From: an uncultured Prevotellaceae bacterium
GTDB taxonomy: Bacteria > Bacteroidota > Bacteroidia > Bacteroidales > Muribaculaceae
Reading direction: 5' to 3'
Length of the DNA: 52,081 nucleotides
Assembly (NCBI GenBank): GCA_900318255.1
Contig: ONJX01000043.1
Span: 1 to 52,081 of the forward strand
Shown here: piece by piece, positions 42,658 to 51,811 of the stretch
How the letters are laid out: every line of letters begins with the position of its first letter
How positions within the stretch are numbered: position 1 is the first letter of the stretch
Translations under genes and position numbers: made by a program
The notes under the pieces: model-generated
The model's input: the letters and a program-made list of their open reading frames with translations, nothing else
Databases searched by the model: none
Told to the model about the DNA's origin: nothing

Positions 42658-45600
42658 ATGTCATTAAATAGTTTTTTGAAGTCAATCTTCGGCAACAAGA
42701 GTGAGAGAGACCTGAAGAAACTCATGCCCATAGTGCATGAAATACAGGCCGTTTATCCTGAAATAGAGCAGTTGTCGAACGATGAGCTGCGCGCACGAAG
42801 CGCTGCAATACGTCAAGAGATTCAAGATTATGTGCAGCCACAGCGCGACGAGATTGCGGCTATAAAAGCCGAAATCGAGACACTCGAATATGAGGAAAGA
42901 GAGCCCATGTGGGCTAAAGTTGACAAACTGGAGAAAGAGGTGCTCGACCGCATCGAGGAGAAGCTCAACGAGGTGCTGCCGGTGGTGTTTGCCATCGTCA
43001 AGGATACTGCACGCCGCTTCACCGAGAACGAGCAGATTGAGGTGACTGCCACCGACTTCGACCGCAAGCTGGCGGCCGACGGACACGACTTCCTGGAGGT
43101 GAACGGCGACAAAGCCACCTATTTCAACACTTGGGAGGCTGGCGGCAACGAGATGACCTGGAACATGATCCACTACGACGTGCAGCTCATTGGCGGCTCG
43201 GTGCTGCATCAAGGCAAGATTGCTGAGATGGCCACTGGTGAGGGTAAGACCCTCGTCGCTACTCTGCCAGTGTTCCTCAATGCCCTGGCTGGCTGCGGTG
43301 TTCATGTGGTTACCGTTAACGACTACCTTGCCAAGCGTGACTCGGAGTGGATGGGTCCACTCTACATGTTCCATGGCTTGAGTGTGGCATGTATCGACAA
43401 GACAGAGCCTAACAGCGAGGAGCGTCGCAATGCTTACAACTGCGACATCACATTTGGTACTAACAGCGAGTTTGGCTTCGACTACTTGCGCGACAACATG
43501 TCGATGACCCCCGAGGACCTCGTGCAGCGTTCACACCACTATGCTATTGTCGATGAGGTCGATTCGGTGCTTATCGATGACGCACGCACACCACTTATCA
43601 TCTCAGGACCTGTGCCTCGTGGCGAGGACCAATTATTTGACGAGTATAAGCCCAACGTGGAGCGTGTTTATGAAGCGCAGCGCCGCCTTGTCACTCAGCT
43701 CTTGAGTGACGCGCGCCGCCTCATGGCTAGCGACGACAAGGAGCAGGTCAAAGAAGGAACACTGCTGCTCTTCCGCGCTTTCAAGGGTCTGCCCAAATAC
43801 AAGCCCCTTATCAAGTTCCTCTCGCAGGAGGGCGTGAAGCAGATGATGCTCAAGACCGAGGCATTCTACATGCAAGACAACAACCGCGAGATGCACGTGG
43901 TCACCGACCCGCTCTATTTCATCATCGAGGAGCAGAACAACACCGTGGAGCTCACCGATAACGGTATCGACGTGCTCACTCGTGGCACCGACGACCCCAA
44001 GTTCTTTGTCTTGCCCGATATTGCCACCGAGCTCTCGCAGGTGTCGAACGAGCCACTGACCGAGGAAGAGAAGATAATAAAGAAAGACGAGTTGCTGCAA
44101 AACTACTCGGTAAAAGCCGAGCGCGTGCACACCGTCACACAGCTGCTCAAGGCCTACACTCTCTTCAACCGCGACGATGAGTATATCGTTGACGAGGAGG
44201 GAAAGGTGAAAATCGTTGACGAGCAGACGGGCCGCATCATGGAGGGACGCCGCTACAGCGACGGTCTGCACCAGGCTATCGAGGCCAAGGAGGGCGTGAA
44301 AGTGGAGGCTGCTACACAGACCTTTGCCACCATCACACTGCAAAACTACTTCCGCATGTATCACAAGTTGGCAGGTATGACAGGTACCGCCATGACCGAG
44401 GCTGGCGAGTTCTGGGAGATTTATAAACTCGATGTAGTAAACATCCCCACCAACCGCCCCGTCATCCGCAAGGACCAGCCCGACCGTGTGTTCAAGACCG
44501 AGAAGGAGAAGTTCAACGCTGTGATAGAGGAAATTGTGAAAATGCGCGAGATGGGACGCCCAACACTGGTGGGTACCACCTCGGTAGAAATATCGGAGCG
44601 ACTGAGCCGCCAGCTGAGCCTGCGACACATTGAGCACAATGTGCTCAATGCCAAGCTGCACCAAAAGGAGGCCGAGATTGTGGCACAAGCCGGACGTCAA
44701 GTCAACGGCAAGGGTGTAGTGACCATCGCTACCAACATGGCAGGTCGTGGTACCGATATCAAGCTCACCCCCGAGGTTAAAGAGGCTGGCGGTCTCGCCA
44801 TCATCGGCACCGAGCGCCACGAGTCGAGGCGCGTAGATAACCAGCTGCGTGGTCGTGCCGGACGTCAAGGCGACCCAGGTAGCTCGGTGTTCTTCGTCTC
44901 GTTTGAGGACAAGGTGATGCGTCTCTTCGCCAGCGAGCGCGTGGTGCGCCTGCTTGACCGCTTGGGCCTGCACGACGGCGAGATGATCGAGTCGCCCATG
45001 GTCACCAAGAGCATTGAGAACGCGCAGAAACGCGTGGAGGAGAACAACTTCGGTATTCGCAAGCACACCCTCGAGTATGACGACGTGATGAACTATCAGC
45101 GTAATGCCATCTACACCCGCCGTCACCACGCACTGCTCGGTGAGCGCATTGGCATCGACATCATGAACACCATCTACGACAGCATCGAGGAAATGGTCAA
45201 CAAGTTTGACCCATCGTCATTTGATGCGCTGAAGATGCAAGTGCTTTCTACCTATGCCATTGAGCCACCATTCGACGAGGCGCAATTCCGCAAGCAAGAC
45301 TCGCAAAAGAGCATCGACCTGCTCTTCGAGGCTGTGATGGAAGCCTTCAAGCGCAAGACTGAGCGACTCGCCGAGGTCGCCAACCCAGTGATACAAACCG
45401 TGTGTGAGCGCCAGATGAGTGAGGGGGCGCCAGAGCCTTATGGCAAGATGAGAGTGCCCATCACCGACGGGCGACGCACCTATGGCATCGTCATCGACCT
45501 CAAGGAGGCCTACGACACACAGTGCAAGTGCATTGCCAAAGCATGGCAAAAAGCTATACTGCTACTCTCTATCGACGAGAACTGGAAGACTCACCTGCGC

Positions 45601-46014
45601 GACCTCGACCAGCTGCGACAGAGCGTGCAGAACGCCAGCTACGAGCAAAAGGATCCATTGGTGATTTACAAGCTCGAGTCGTTCAACCTCTTCCAGGCTA
45701 TGCTTGCCGACCTGAATAACAAGGCCATCTCGTCGCTCATGCGTGGACAGATTCCCACACAGGAAGGTAACCCCGAGGTGAGCCGAGCACAAGAGGAGCG
45801 ACGCCAGCGGCAGCGCTACAACGAAGGTCGTGGACAAGATGATGCAGTGGCAGCCGCCGCAGCAGCTCAACGCCAGGCAGGCATGAGTGCCAGCCAGGCA
45901 GGGCGAGGCCCTGTGGCACCCATCCGCAACGAGGGTCCCAAGATTGGGCGCAACGACCCATGCCCCTGCGGCAGTGGCAAGAAATACAAGAACTGCCACG
46001 GCAAGCTGCAATAA
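42658..46014 (+). CDS. secA: Preprotein translocase ATPase SecA
   Basis: The motor that pushes proteins through SecYEG. 1118 residues, about 200 longer than E. coli SecA, mainly through insertions in the first nucleotide-binding fold and preprotein-binding region, usual for Bacteroidetes. Walker A is [14 protein letters not shown] (about 195-208), DEAD-type box [16 protein letters not shown], second fold with [12 protein letters not shown] and [13 protein letters not shown]. The C-terminus ends in the zinc/SecB-binding tail [15 protein letters not shown]. Complete. It has two promoter-like elements upstream and a strong terminator downstream. Confidence 0.98.
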   Translation: MSLNSFLKSIFGNKSERDLKKLMPIVHEIQAVYPEIEQLSNDELRARSAAIRQEIQDYVQPQRDEIAAIKAEIETLEYEEREPMWAKVDKLEKEVLDRIEEKLNEVLPVVFAIVKDTARRFTENEQIEVTATDFDRKLAADGHDFLEVNGDKATYFNTWEAGGNEMTWNMIHYDVQLIGGSVLHQGKIAEMATGEGKTLVATLPVFLNALAGCGVHVVTVNDYLAKRDSEWMGPLYMFHGLSVACIDKTEPNSEERRNAYNCDITFGTNSEFGFDYLRDNMSMTPEDLVQRSHHYAIVDEVDSVLIDDARTPLIISGPVPRGEDQLFDEYKPNVERVYEAQRRLVTQLLSDARRLMASDDKEQVKEGTLLLFRAFKGLPKYKPLIKFLSQEGVKQMMLKTEAFYMQDNNREMHVVTDPLYFIIEEQNNTVELTDNGIDVLTRGTDDPKFFVLPDIATELSQVSNEPLTEEEKIIKKDELLQNYSVKAERVHTVTQLLKAYTLFNRDDEYIVDEEGKVKIVDEQTGRIMEGRRYSDGLHQAIEAKEGVKVEAATQTFATITLQNYFRMYHKLAGMTGTAMTEAGEFWEIYKLDVVNIPTNRPVIRKDQPDRVFKTEKEKFNAVIEEIVKMREMGRPTLVGTTSVEISERLSRQLSLRHIEHNVLNAKLHQKEAEIVAQAGRQVNGKGVVTIATNMAGRGTDIKLTPEVKEAGGLAIIGTERHESRRVDNQLRGRAGRQGDPGSSVFFVSFEDKVMRLFASERVVRLLDRLGLHDGEMIESPMVTKSIENAQKRVEENNFGIRKHTLEYDDVMNYQRNAIYTRRHHALLGERIGIDIMNTIYDSIEEMVNKFDPSSFDALKMQVLSTYAIEPPFDEAQFRKQDSQKSIDLLFEAVMEAFKRKTERLAEVANPVIQTVCERQMSEGAPEPYGKMRVPITDGRRTYGIVIDLKEAYDTQCKCIAKAWQKAILLLSIDENWKTHLRDLDQLRQSVQNASYEQKDPLVIYKLESFNLFQAMLADLNNKAISSLMRGQIPTQEGNPEVSRAQEERRQRQRYNEGRGQDDAVAAAAAAQRQAGMSASQAGRGPVAPIRNEGPKIGRNDPCPCGSGKKYKNCHGKLQ

Positions 46015-46044
46015 GTAATTGCAGAATGCCCACTAATGCAATAA

Positions 46045-46080
46045 TCCCCTTGAGTTGTTCAATACTCAAGGGGATTTTTA
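46045..46080 (+). terminator. Intrinsic terminator after secA
   Basis: Stem TCCCCTTGAGT (46045-46055) / ACTCAAGGGGA (46064-46074), then TTTTTA. Confidence 0.9.
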
Positions 46081-46102
46081 TGGTAGGTGATGTGTGGAGT
46101 GA

Positions 46103-46714
46103 TTAACGATACAGCTTCTTAGTCACCTTGTTGCCCTGCTTCTCAATCACGATGCCTGGCTGGGGGGCGTTGAGCTTGCGGCCCTGCAGGTCGTAGTATT
46201 CAACTGATGTGGGAGTGAGAGTAACATCATTTATGCCAGTCCATGTTTTTTTGTTGTAAGGGAAGGTGATAACTAGGTAGTAGTCATCTTGCTTCCATGT
46301 ATCGGTGAAATGATAAGTCACTGTCACATTCTTCTCATCGTCATCACGATATAATCTTACCTTAGATTGAACAACAATGTCGTAAGCTGTTTTTCCTACA
46401 AAAATCGAAGATGTGGTACCTTCATCGGCTTGACTTTGAGGGAACTCGCTGTCGCACGATTGAGTAACAATAAAATCGTCCTCAAAATGCTCAATCACGA
46501 TGTCGCAATAAAACCATGACTCACTTAAGTGGATGTTAGTGAGGGTCAAGCGATACTCGTTATTAAAAATTGTTGCTGCTTTCTCAAGTAAATAAGTCTG
46601 CCCAGGGCTGTTGATATATGACTCGGGAATAGTGATGTAGTCGGTGTCATACGAGTCAGCGTGGCTCGACAAAGAGCACAGGCCAATTAAAAGGGCCAAT
46701 AAAATCTTCTTCAT
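46103..46714 (-). CDS. Secreted protein with a T9SS-like C-terminal tail, function unknown
   Basis: 203 residues with a signal peptide (MKKILLALLIGLCSLSSHA). The middle is unrecognised, beta-rich, with paired Cys (FYCDIV and QSCDSE). The last 35 residues (VEYYDLQGRKLNAPQPGIVI... ending KKLYR) follow the pattern YDLQGRKL-x-PxxGIxI-x-K common at the C-termini of Prevotella/Muribaculaceae secreted proteins and like type IX secretion tails. Surface delivery is therefore likely. Own -7 box at 46765-46772. Confidence 0.72.
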   Translation of the reverse strand: MKKILLALLIGLCSLSSHADSYDTDYITIPESYINSPGQTYLLEKAATIFNNEYRLTLTNIHLSESWFYCDIVIEHFEDDFIVTQSCDSEFPQSQADEGTTSSIFVGKTAYDIVVQSKVRLYRDDDEKNVTVTYHFTDTWKQDDYYLVITFPYNKKTWTGINDVTLTPTSVEYYDLQGRKLNAPQPGIVIEKQGNKVTKKLYR

Positions 46715-46764
46715 GTTTAGTAAATTTTAAATTATACAATTGTTTGTTGTTCTTTAAGCGGCTG

Positions 46765-46772
46765 CAAAGGTA
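46765..46772 (-). promoter_or_regulatory. -7 box of the secreted protein gene
   Basis: TACCTTTG on the minus strand, about 50 bp before the ATG at 46714. Confidence 0.55.
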
Positions 46773-46850
46773 GCCACACTTGTTATGTCAGCAATAAAAA
46801 GGCTTGAATATTGCATTACGCACGCTACGCAAACGATTGCACGCCCCCTC

Positions 46851-46881
46851 AAAAAAAACCCCAAGATTAATAATCTTAGGG
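46851..46881 (-). terminator. Intrinsic terminator after the YpfJ-type gene
   Basis: On the minus strand CCCTAAGATTA / TAATCTTGGGG (one bulged base) followed by a run of eight T, 73 bp after the stop at 46955. Confidence 0.75.
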
Positions 46882-46954
46882 ATTTAATTATTGGTATCAC
46901 GCTCACCAAGTCAAAAAATGGGGGTGGCGTGACTAATCAACTTTGGTGGGGATG

Positions 46955-47884
46955 TTACAACTGATTGTAACTAAGACTCATAGCTGCCTCCATGCCCTTT
47001 CGCACGTCGCCAGTCTCAAAGCCGGCCTTGAACCAGCGCATTCGCTGGTCGCTGGTGCCGTGGGTGAAGCTCTCGGGGACGGCATAGCCCTGGCCACGCT
47101 TCTGCAAGTAGTCATCGCCAATCTTGAGAGCGCAGTCGATAGCCTCCTTCAGGTCACCGTCATCGAGCGAAGCAAACTGCTCGTTGTCGTAATGAGCCCA
47201 GCAGCCTGCCAAGTAGTCGGCCAGCAGCTCAATGCGCACGCTCTCCTTGTTGGCCTGGGCACTGCCCTGACCATACTGGCGCATCTTGCCATGAATCTTG
47301 TCGAGGATACCAGTGAGATACTCCACATGGTGACCCACCTCATGAGCAATCACATAGGCATAGGCAAAGTCGCCATCAGCGCCGAGCTGCGACTTCATGG
47401 TGGTGAAGAACGACAAGTCGATATACAAGCACTGGTCGCCGCTGCAATAGAATGGACCCATAGCAGCCTGGCCCTGGCCACATGCCGTCTGCGTGGCACC
47501 AGTGTAGATTACCATCTTGGGCACTTGATACTCTCCCAATCTCTGTTCACGGAAAATCTGGGTCCAGATGTCCTCGGTGCCAGCAAGAATCTGACTCGAG
47601 AACTTGTAAAGTGCCTGCTCTTCGGCGCTGAACTCGGCCGGGTCTTGGGCCTGAATTTGATTGTTGGTCAAGCCACCGCCGCCTAGCATGCCGCCAAGCA
47701 CATCGCCAATGTTGATGCCAGCGCCGCCGCCTCCACCGAGGCCGCCACCTCCACCGCCCATAAACATTGCCACGAGCGCGATGATGATACCCATAATACC
47801 GCCGCCAAGGCCGGCCTTTGCGCCGCTGCTCATGCCACGGCGATCCTCTACATTAGAGCTTTCTCTGCGTCCTTCTAATCTCAT
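46955..47884 (-). CDS. YpfJ-type neutral zinc metallopeptidase
   Basis: 309 residues. A short basic cytosolic start (MRLEGRRESSNVEDRRG), one membrane helix (GGGIMGIIIALVAMFMGG, about 27-45), a Gly-rich linker, and the family domain from about 85 on. That domain contains YTGATQTACGQGQAAMGPFYC, YIDLSFF and the zinc motif HEVGHHVE (about 180). Two conserved cysteines of the TACG / FYC type are kept. The family (PF04228) is widespread; substrates are unknown. The start at 47884 matches the usual RLEGRRxSxNVEDRR beginning. Confidence 0.93.
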   Translation of the reverse strand: MRLEGRRESSNVEDRRGMSSGAKAGLGGGIMGIIIALVAMFMGGGGGGLGGGGGAGINIGDVLGGMLGGGGLTNNQIQAQDPAEFSAEEQALYKFSSQILAGTEDIWTQIFREQRLGEYQVPKMVIYTGATQTACGQGQAAMGPFYCSGDQCLYIDLSFFTTMKSQLGADGDFAYAYVIAHEVGHHVEYLTGILDKIHGKMRQYGQGSAQANKESVRIELLADYLAGCWAHYDNEQFASLDDGDLKEAIDCALKIGDDYLQKRGQGYAVPESFTHGTSDQRMRWFKAGFETGDVRKGMEAAMSLSYNQL

Positions 47885-48092
47885 ATCTTCTTTTTTTTAT
47901 TGGTTACAATTATCAAGTCCCTATAGTTCTTAAAACTTCACAAACTCGAGGGTAGGAGAGGAGCTTTAGTGTTTTGAGGGTTTTAGCAAAGAAAAGCAGC
48001 TTTGCAGTTTGCTCGTCACGATTCATTGCCACCTCAATTCTTTAACCAATCTCCGGGCTAAGATGCCGAAACTTGAATTACATTATATTATA

Positions 48093-48108
48093 CAAAAGTA
48101 CAAAAGTA
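48093..48108 (-). promoter_or_regulatory. Tandem -7 boxes upstream of the YpfJ-type gene; rest of 47885-48222 is featureless
   Basis: Two adjacent TACTTTTG on the minus strand (48100-48093 and 48108-48101), about 210 bp before the ATG at 47884. The 400-bp gap between this gene and the tRNA is otherwise AT-rich with A/T runs; I see no gene or repeat in it. Confidence 0.4.
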
Positions 48109-48222
48109 GTTATTTTTTTAAAAAACAACAATAACATGCGCAAAAATCGTCCTAAAAACCGCAAAAAAAAACCGCAAATGGCCTTTTTTTCGTTTTTTTT
48201 GAAAAAAAAATCGACAAAACGC

Positions 48223-48252
48223 TTGCCAGTTCAAAAATTAGTTGTACCTTTG
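48223..48252 (+). promoter_or_regulatory. Promoter of tRNA-Lys
   Basis: TTG at 48223-48225, 19-bp gap, TACCTTTG at 48245-48252, ending 35 bp before the tRNA; a full match to the group's consensus. Confidence 0.75.
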
Positions 48253-48287
48253 CACTCGGAAATCAACAACGGGTTTCCATTTTTGTT

Positions 48288-48360
48288 GACTCCGTGGCTC
48301 AGTTGGTAGAGCAACTGACTCTTAATCAGTGGGTCGAGGGTTCGAGCCCCTCCGGGGTCA
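48288..48360 (+). tRNA. tRNA-Lys (anticodon CTT)
   Basis: 73 nt ending in discriminator A, with no encoded CCA. Acceptor GACTCCG / CGGGGTC (one wobble pair), D-arm GGCTCAGTTGGTAGAGC, anticodon arm ACTGA-CTCTTAA-TCAGT giving CTT at the middle of the loop, and T-arm GAGGGTTCGAGCCCCTC. It reads AAG (and decodes lysine). Own promoter and terminator. Confidence 0.97.
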
Positions 48361-48367
48361 CAAAGAG

Positions 48368-48410
48368 AATCGGCTAGCAAGCTAATTAAAAGCATGTTAG
48401 CCGATTTTTA
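48368..48410 (+). terminator. Intrinsic terminator after tRNA-Lys
   Basis: AATCGGCTA (48368-48376) pairs with TAGCCGATT (48398-48406), followed by TTTATTTTG. Confidence 0.88.
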
Positions 48411-48441
48411 TTTTGTTATCAGTCATAGTGCTCGTTGGTAT

Positions 48442-48600
48442 CTATTCAGCGAAAGCGAAGCGAAGACGGCTAAGTGCCTCGTTATAGGCTTGCGGATGTG
48501 CTCCTGGCAGTCGTCCCAGCTCACCTGCTCCACAGGTGGCTTCGCACCCTTGGAGTAGCTCGGGCTGCTGCGCGTCACTGCTGGCCGAAGACTGGGGCGA
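48442..48600 (-). pseudogene. Relic of a formylglycine-generating-enzyme (SUMF1/FGE-sulfatase) domain
   Basis: On the minus strand at 48579-48489 the reading AVTRSSPSYSKG-AKPPVEQVSWDDCQEHIRK matches the family core AVMGxNPSxFKGxxxPVEQVSWxDCQEFIRK closely. Right after RK the match shifts frame and continues as YNEALSRLRF (family: LNEALGRxFRLPTEAEWEY) before a stop. About 50 codons survive, with no start codon and no catalytic part. The rest of 48411-48880 is AT-rich with no other gene. Confidence 0.75.
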
Positions 48601-48880
48601 GCAGCGGGTGAGCGCAACTTGTGTTTTTTGCATATTGTTTTTTTGAGGGAAAAATGCTGAAAATGAGAAAAAAAGTAAAAAAAACGATAATTTTTGGTCA
48701 ATAATATGCTGTAATTAAAAAAAAAGTGCGATATTTGCACTTGCAAAAAATGAGGGTATGGCTTATTTGCTTGTTTTTTAGGCGTTTTGCGCATTTTTAA
48801 AGACAAGTTAATGGCTATCGCAGCCTCAATATTGATAGAGTATAAATGATTTTTTAAATAAACTTTAAATTTTTACTAAA

Positions 48881-49156
48881 ATGACTAAAGCAGATATCGT
48901 AAGCGAAATCGCTAAATCTACAGGCATTGACAAAGCCTCAGTGTTGGAGACTATTGAGAAATTTATGGAAACCGTGAAGGATTCACTCGCTGAGGGTGAG
49001 AACGTTTATCTGAGAGGCTTCGGCAGCTTCATCGTTAAGACTCGCTCGCAGAAGACTGCTCGCAACATTTCAAAGAACACTGCTATCATCATTCCAGAGC
49101 ACAAGATTCCCGCTTTCAAGCCCGCTAAGGTGTTCATGGAGCAAGTGAAGAAATAA
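48881..49156 (+). CDS. HU-family DNA-binding protein
   Basis: 91 residues, a bacterial histone-like protein that bends DNA. MTKADIVSEIAKSTGIDKASVLETI and VKDSLAEGENVYLRGFGSFIVKTR are the helical body, followed by the flexible arm RSQKTARNISKNTAIIIPEHKIPAFKPAKVF. Complete and typical. It is followed after 39 bp by a 30-residue basic protein and then by RNase G. Confidence 0.96.
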   Translation: MTKADIVSEIAKSTGIDKASVLETIEKFMETVKDSLAEGENVYLRGFGSFIVKTRSQKTARNISKNTAIIIPEHKIPAFKPAKVFMEQVKK

Positions 49157-49195
49157 TAATTGACAGCTAAGTTTAATTTAAAAAGATAAAATACA

Positions 49196-49288
49196 ATGCC
49201 AAGCGGAAAGAAGAGAAAAGGCCACAAGATGGCTACTCACAAGCGCAAAAAAAGACTTAGAAAGAACCGTCACAAGAACAAGAAGTAA
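49196..49288 (+). CDS. Tiny strongly basic protein (30 residues), probably ribosome-associated
   Basis: ATG at 49196, TAA at 49286-49288. Of 30 residues 18 are Lys or Arg and four are His (MPSGKKRKGHKMATHKR then KKRLRKNRHKNKK). It resembles the AURKAIP1/COX24-type small basic proteins found in Bacteroidetes and I believe it is conserved beside HU and RNase G; the family name is my best guess. A nucleic-acid or rRNA-binding role is likely. It is 39 bp after the HU gene and probably co-transcribed. Confidence 0.75.
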   Translation: MPSGKKRKGHKMATHKRKKRLRKNRHKNKK

Positions 49289-49315
49289 TTCTTTCTAGAA
49301 GAGTCTATTGTGAAG

Positions 49316-49389
49316 GAACAGGCCAATCAATGGGCGCTCTCTTGTGTGCCATGTGCCATGATGGGCGGCATTAATTGGTTTGTTCTTTT
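49316..49389 (+). ncRNA. Structured RNA element or terminator after the HU operon
   Basis: Long helix GAACAGGCCAATCAAT (49316-49331) with ATTAATTGGTTTGTTC (49370-49385), in which two apparent mismatches become G-U pairs in RNA, leaving one C-A. The helix closes a 38-nt GC-rich loop (GGGCGCTC...GATGGGCGGC) and is followed by TTTTC. It could end the HU transcript or be a separate small RNA. Confidence 0.5.
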
Positions 49390-49401
49390 CATGCACAATG
49401 C

Positions 49402-49420
49402 AGTCCTCCTGGAGAGGACT
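49402..49420. other. Small hairpin before the RNase G gene
   Basis: AGTCCTC-ctgga-GAGGACT, a perfect 7-bp stem. The remaining 49421-49598 stretch holds only a GGGGGCTTCGCTCCC hairpin (about 49499-49513) and AT-rich sequence; no clear promoter for RNase G is seen. Confidence 0.5.
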
Positions 49421-49598
49421 TGATCCCCACTCCTAAATTGCTTGCACATTATTTATGCTGTGTTTTGCACAGGGTAGTGTTTTGAGGTGTGACTTTGAGG
49501 GGGCTTCGCTCCCATGATTTTTTGGTTTTTTTATCCTCATCTCAACTCATCTAATATTATAATGTGTCACCAGCAGAGAGTACACTAAATAATTCACA

Positions 49599-51236
49599 AT
49601 GAGAAGTGAACTGATTGTTGACGTAAGGCCCACAAGCATCAGCACTGCCTTGCTCGAAGACGGCAGGCTGATGTCGCTACAAAAGGAGACGCGCGACGCC
49701 TCCTATGCAGTGGGTAACCTCTATTTTGCCAAGGTAAAGAAGCTCATGCCAGGCCTCAACGCCGCGTTTGTCAACGTGGGATATGGCAAGGAGGCGTTCC
49801 TTCATTACCTTGATTTGGGCTCACAATTCAGCAGCTATTGCGAGTTTGTCAAGCAGCTCAAAGCGAGTGCCGGCAAGCGCCCGGTAAGCCTCTCGAAGAT
49901 GAAGCTGCTGCCCGATATCGACAAGCACGGTTCCGTGACCGATGTGCTCACACAGGGCCAGGAGCTGATAGTGCAGATCTCTAAAGAGCCGATATCTACC
50001 AAAGGGCCTCGCCTGACGACCGAAATCACCTTCACTGGCCGCTTCCTGGTGCTGATACCGTTTAACAACAAGATTCTGGTATCGCAAAAGATTAAGGACC
50101 GTGCCGAGAAGATGCGACTGCGACGACTGGTGGAGAGCATCAAGCCAAAGAACTTTGGCATCATCGTCAGGACATCGGCCGAGGGCAAGCGAGCCGCCGA
50201 GCTTAACAGCGAGCTGCGAGTGCTCATGAAATGCTGGGAAGAGAGCGTGGCAAAGGTCAACTACAGCACGCCACCAAGCCTACTCTATGAGGAGGACAGC
50301 CGTGCCGTGAGCTTGATACGCGACATCTTCAGCCCCGATTTCGAGAGCATACATGTGAATGATGCCGAGATTTTTGAGCAGATTCACAACTATGTGAGCC
50401 TAATCGCCCCCGACCGTGGCGACATCGTGAAGATTTATAGCGACGACATGCCCATCTTCGACAAGTTTAATGTCACTAGGCAGATGAAGTCGTCGTTTGG
50501 AAAAACGGTTTCGTTCCGTTCGGGCGCATACATAATTATTGAAAGCACCGAGGCATTGCACGTCATTGATGTGAACTCGGGTAACAGGTCACGCAAGACT
50601 ACCGACCAGGAGAGCAACGCTCTCGACGTGAACCTGCTGGCTGCCGACGAGATAGCGCGCCAGTTCAGGCTACGCGACATGGGAGGCATCATCGTCATCG
50701 ACTTCATCGACATGGCCAAGAGCGAGCACCGTCAAGCCCTCTACGACCACATGCGAGAAGTGATGCAGAAAGACCGAGCGCGTCACAACATCTTGCCGCT
50801 GAGCAAGTTTGGACTGATGCAGATTACCCGCCAGCGAGTGCGACCCGCACTCGACATTGTCACCAGCGAGACGTGCCCCTCTTGTGGAGGTAAGGGGGAG
50901 ATCATGCCATCGTTGCTTTTCACCGACCGCCTCAAGGACAAGATTGACTACCTTGTCAACGACCTGGGCGTGAAAGGTTTCGTTATGTATGTCCATCCAT
51001 TTGTCGATGCCTATCTCAAGAAAGGCCTCATCAGCCTCTACATGAAATGGCGCAGAGAGTACGGACGCAAATTCCGCATCTTGCCCGACCAGGACCTCGC
51101 CTACCTGCAATACCGGGTCATCGACAGCCAAAAGCAGGAAATTGACCTTAGCGAAGAGAAAGACACTAGCAGCTCCTCGAGCAAAAAGGAAAACCGGCTC
51201 AGGAAGCAAAACGAACTAGAAGACGATGGCCAGTGA
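49599..51236 (+). CDS. rng: Ribonuclease G (Rne/Rng family)
   Basis: 545-residue endoribonuclease for rRNA and mRNA processing. It has an S1 domain near the N-terminus (about 38-125, VGNLYFAKVKKLMPGLNAAFVNVG), a DNase I-like catalytic part with the two metal-binding Asp in VIDVNSGNRS and GGIIVIDFIDM, and the zinc-link CPSCGGKGE (about 427-435). There is no long degradosome scaffold tail, only a short Ser/Lys-rich end, so RNase G rather than RNase E. It follows HU and the tiny basic protein after a 310-bp gap with structured elements. Confidence 0.95.
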   Translation: MRSELIVDVRPTSISTALLEDGRLMSLQKETRDASYAVGNLYFAKVKKLMPGLNAAFVNVGYGKEAFLHYLDLGSQFSSYCEFVKQLKASAGKRPVSLSKMKLLPDIDKHGSVTDVLTQGQELIVQISKEPISTKGPRLTTEITFTGRFLVLIPFNNKILVSQKIKDRAEKMRLRRLVESIKPKNFGIIVRTSAEGKRAAELNSELRVLMKCWEESVAKVNYSTPPSLLYEEDSRAVSLIRDIFSPDFESIHVNDAEIFEQIHNYVSLIAPDRGDIVKIYSDDMPIFDKFNVTRQMKSSFGKTVSFRSGAYIIIESTEALHVIDVNSGNRSRKTTDQESNALDVNLLAADEIARQFRLRDMGGIIVIDFIDMAKSEHRQALYDHMREVMQKDRARHNILPLSKFGLMQITRQRVRPALDIVTSETCPSCGGKGEIMPSLLFTDRLKDKIDYLVNDLGVKGFVMYVHPFVDAYLKKGLISLYMKWRREYGRKFRILPDQDLAYLQYRVIDSQKQEIDLSEEKDTSSSSSKKENRLRKQNELEDDGQ

Positions 51237-51256
51237 CGCCACGCTTCAACGACATC

Positions 51257-51288
51257 CCCGCCCATACCACGGCGGGAATGCCTTTTTT
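51257..51288 (+). terminator. Probable terminator after rng
   Basis: Stem CCCGCC (51257-51262) / GGCGGG (51271-51276), then AATGCC and six T, a slightly late T-run. Confidence 0.5.
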
Positions 51289-51292
51289 AACG

Positions 51293-51591
51293 GAGTCCAC
51301 TTTAAGTTTCTAAAGTAGAAATGCGATTATCAAAATCACTACCTTTTCAACGTTCGAATAATCGCAAAAAGTTGCCACTTCGTGGTCAAAAAGCCTGCTT
51401 ACGCAGGAAATTATATTTTTTACAGTGTTCGATTAAAGATTTCGATTAAAGATTATAAATCCCCCCCTTTAAAAAATAAAATCACACGAATTAAACGAAT
51501 TATATTTTATTGATATAAAGTTTGTTAGATTTGTGTTGTTTCGTTGTTTTTGTTTGATTTCCGTCAAAAAGCGACTTTTTAAAGTGGACTC
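51293..51591. mobile_element. MITE-like non-coding block with 13-bp terminal inverted repeats
   Basis: Left end GAGTCCACTTTAA (51293-51305), right end its exact reverse complement (51579-51591). The 299 bp hold no gene; they include GATTAAAGATTTCGATTAAAGATT and a CCCCCCC run. The end sequence is nearly the same as that of the block at 9560-9897 although the insides differ, which points to a shared transposase acting in trans. No clear target duplication. Confidence 0.55.
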
Positions 51592-51613
51592 AGTAATAAA
51601 AACAACTGATTTC

Positions 51614-51773
51614 TCTCGTTTTCTTGTCCTCTCGTTTTCTTGTCCTCTTGTCCTCTCGTCCTCTCGTCCTCTCGTCCTCTCGTCCTCTTGTTTTCTTGTC
51701 CTCTCGTTTTCTTGTCCTCTTGTTTTCTCGTCCTCTCGTTTTCTCGTCCTCTCGTTTTCTCGTCCTCTCGTTT
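51614..51773. repeat. Twenty tandem 8-bp repeats (TCTYGTYY)
   Basis: Uninterrupted array of 20 units, each TCTCGTCC, TCTCGTTT, TCTTGTCC or TCTTGTTT, ending 20 bp before the -7 box of the next gene. All variation is C/T. The unit is not a multiple of three and the array is not translated in any plausible gene. Confidence 0.95.
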
Positions 51774-51793
51774 TCTTATATTCATTTTTTTAT

Positions 51794-51801
51794 TATCTTT
51801 G
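51794..51801 (+). promoter_or_regulatory. -7 box of the truncated lipoprotein gene
   Basis: TATCTTTG followed by CAC, with the ATG at 51812: a very short leader. The -33 position coincides with the end of the 8-bp repeat array. Confidence 0.6.
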
Positions 51802-51811
51802 CACAGTCTTT

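Noticed and set aside
43633..45129. Long antisense frame opposite secA
   Set aside because: Same reason: shadow of secA, with low-complexity His/Val/Leu sequence and no start signals.
48423..48806. A 127-codon minus-strand gene
   Set aside because: The first 60 codons are AT-rich non-protein-like sequence; only the FGE relic inside is meaningful, and it is frameshifted.
51579..51785. Minus-strand frame rich in Arg, Glu and Lys
   Set aside because: It is only a reading of the 8-bp repeat array, with no independent start signal.
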